From: Candidatus Poseidoniaceae archaeon
Lineage (GTDB): Archaea; Thermoplasmatota; Poseidoniia; Poseidoniales; Poseidoniaceae
Assembly (NCBI GenBank): GCA_022425185.1
Contig: JAKMFY010000022.1
Location: 1 to 6,622, forward strand
Length of the DNA stretch: 6,622 nt
Reading direction: 5' to 3'
Shown here: piece by piece, positions 5,558 through 6,622 of the stretch
Layout: every line of letters begins with the position of its first letter
Numbering within the stretch: position 1 is the first letter of the stretch
The notes under the pieces: generated by a model
Told to the model about the DNA's origin: nothing
The model's database searches: none
The model's input: the letters and a program-made list of their open reading frames with translations, nothing else
Made by a program: the position numbers and the translations under genes

Positions 5558-6622
5558 ATGACCGACGGAGATACCGGTGTTGAAATGAGAGGTTCTAGCC
5601 TCTCAGGCCATCGAATCATTGTTGGTGTAACTGGAGGAATCGCAGCTGTTGATACAGTTCGACTCCTTCGAGAATTACGTCGACATGGTGCAGAACTCTT
5701 GGTCATCATGACGGAGTCTGCTCAACGTGTAATTACACCTCTTGCTGTTGAATGGGCGAGTCAATGTGAGGTCATTACCGATTGGAATGGTGACATGAAG
5801 CAACTCGAAGATGCTGATGCCATACTTGTTGCTCCTGCAACGAGGAATACAATCGCTGCTCATTTACATGGCATGCAGCAAGGCCCGCTTCTGATGGCAT
5901 TGAGCGCAGCTCGTTCACGCAGCACTCATGTTTTGATGGTACCAAGTATGCATGGCGATCTAGCCTCAGATCCAGTTACTGACGACATCGTGGAACGTCT
6001 CCGTGAAGAAAAAATCGATGTGATGTGGGGTGATTTACAGGAAGGTAAGAGAAAAACTCCTGATCATGAGCATATTGTTGCAAGGTTTGCACATGGTATT
6101 AATTCACGGAAAAAGTATAGGAAAAGCGTCGTAGTTACCTTAGGAGGTACATACTCACCTATTGATGATATACGCGGGATTCAAAATACAAGTTCAGGAA
6201 AAACGGGTTTCCAAATTGCAGATGATCTGTATAGACACGGACATGATGTTACTTGTGTAGTTGGCAAAACGTCCGTACAAATGCCAGGATGGTTACCGCT
6301 TTGTATTTCAGCACCACAGCCACAAATGATGCTTAAGGAATTAATGGCTATTGCAAATGATGACATTGATGCTTGGGTTCATACAGCAGCAGTACTCGAT
6401 TATGTTGTTGAAAATCCTGCAAATGGGAAACTGGCAAGTCAGCAAGGGCCTCTTGATATTACGCTTATCGAAGGAGACAAGCATATCTTAGAGCTAAAGT
6501 CGAAGACAATCGGTTCAACTCGTATTGGATTCAAATTGGAATCAGGAATAAAACAACGAGACCTCATTCATCGAGCAGTTGCACAAATTGAGCATTCAGG
6601 AATGACTGCTGTTGTAGCCAAT
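5558..6622 (+). CDS. coaBC: CoaBC-like protein, phosphopantothenoylcysteine synthase/decarboxylase, 3' end missing
   Basis: The frame is open from the ATG at 5558 to the right edge (355 codons, no stop). The N-terminal half has the CoaC flavoprotein fold: VGVTGGIAAVDTVRLLREL (22-40), VIMTESAQRVITPLAVE and LVAPATRNTIAAHLHG. The C-terminal half is CoaB: VTLGGTYSPIDDIR, QNTSSGKTGFQIAD (209-222, N210 matching the catalytic Asn of E. coli Dfp), HTAAVLDY (275-282), K291 matching Lys289, and IGFKLES. CoaB joins 4'-phosphopantothenate to cysteine; CoaC decarboxylates the product. The CoaC catalytic residues look absent: the His position reads GDMKQL (78-83), PxMNxxMW reads PSMHGDLA (129-136), and the flap Cys of ACGDxGxGRM reads MWGDLQEGKR (156-165). 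CoaB activity is therefore likely and CoaC activity doubtful. GGAGG at 5550 supports this start; an ATG at 5585 is a weaker alternative. Confidence 0.85.
   Translation, partial: MTDGDTGVEMRGSSLSGHRIIVGVTGGIAAVDTVRLLRELRRHGAELLVIMTESAQRVITPLAVEWASQCEVITDWNGDMKQLEDADAILVAPATRNTIAAHLHGMQQGPLLMALSAARSRSTHVLMVPSMHGDLASDPVTDDIVERLREEKIDVMWGDLQEGKRKTPDHEHIVARFAHGINSRKKYRKSVVVTLGGTYSPIDDIRGIQNTSSGKTGFQIADDLYRHGHDVTCVVGKTSVQMPGWLPLCISAPQPQMMLKELMAIANDDIDAWVHTAAVLDYVVENPANGKLASQQGPLDITLIEGDKHILELKSKTIGSTRIGFKLESGIKQRDLIHRAVAQIEHSGMTAVVAN
5586..5605. other. 7-bp inverted repeat at the start of coaBC
   Basis: TGAGAGG (5586-5592), loop TTCTAG and CCTCTCA (5599-5605) form a perfect 7-bp inverted repeat. 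It begins about 28 nt after the coaBC ATG and about 53 nt before the start of the divergent gene. In RNA it would make a GC-containing hairpin within codons 10-16; in DNA it could be an operator. It may also be chance, since it lies in coding sequence encoding a variable, non-conserved leader. Confidence 0.3.

Noticed and set aside
1..6622. CRISPR arrays, insertion sequences, tRNA or rRNA genes
   Set aside because: I saw no regularly spaced repeats, transposase, terminal repeats or RNA-gene signatures; nearly all of the window is protein-coding.

Overview
This window looks like ordinary chromosomal DNA of moderately AT-rich character from an uncultivated archaeon. My best guess is a marine Thermoplasmatota lineage such as Poseidoniales (Marine Group II). 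The hints are a DUF35-type OB-fold tail of the kind tied to archaeal HMG-CoA synthesis, several small zinc-ribbon proteins, a fused CoaBC, compact gene packing and only sporadic Shine-Dalgarno sites. No rRNA, tRNA or other phylogenetic marker is present, so the assignment is an inference.

Layout. (1) Positions 1-738 (+) are the 3' end of a gene whose C-terminus is a DUF35-like OB fold lacking every zinc-ribbon cysteine. (2) Positions 791-1807 (+) encode a protein with a zinc ribbon at each end, a phage-tail-like beta region in the middle and a TerB-like helical segment. (3) Positions 1916-4836 (+) hold four tightly packed genes: an actin closely resembling the magnetosome filament protein MamK, a two-pass membrane protein with a glutamine-rich tail, a class III sirtuin, and a small protein with one N-terminal membrane helix. 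(4) Positions 4838-5533 (-) encode a polytopic membrane protein with a C-terminal zinc ribbon, convergent with the cluster at a 1-nt gap. (5) Positions 5558-6622 (+, running off the right edge) encode a CoaBC-like coenzyme A biosynthesis protein, divergent from the previous gene with only 24 nt between start codons.

How they fit together. The flanking genes are probably metabolic: acyl-CoA/mevalonate chemistry on the left and coenzyme A synthesis on the right. The middle cluster is the candidate for something new. It pairs a MamK-type filament with a membrane protein starting 11 nt later, then an NAD-dependent deacylase, with no magnetosome genes in view. A cytoskeletal or membrane-organising module is a reasonable hypothesis but is not proven here. 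Two enzyme-like proteins look altered at key positions. The CoaC half of CoaBC lacks the expected His, Asn and Cys while the CoaB half keeps its Asn and Lys. The DUF35-like protein has no cysteine at all. The actin gene also switches Ile codon use sharply from ATT to ATC part-way along.
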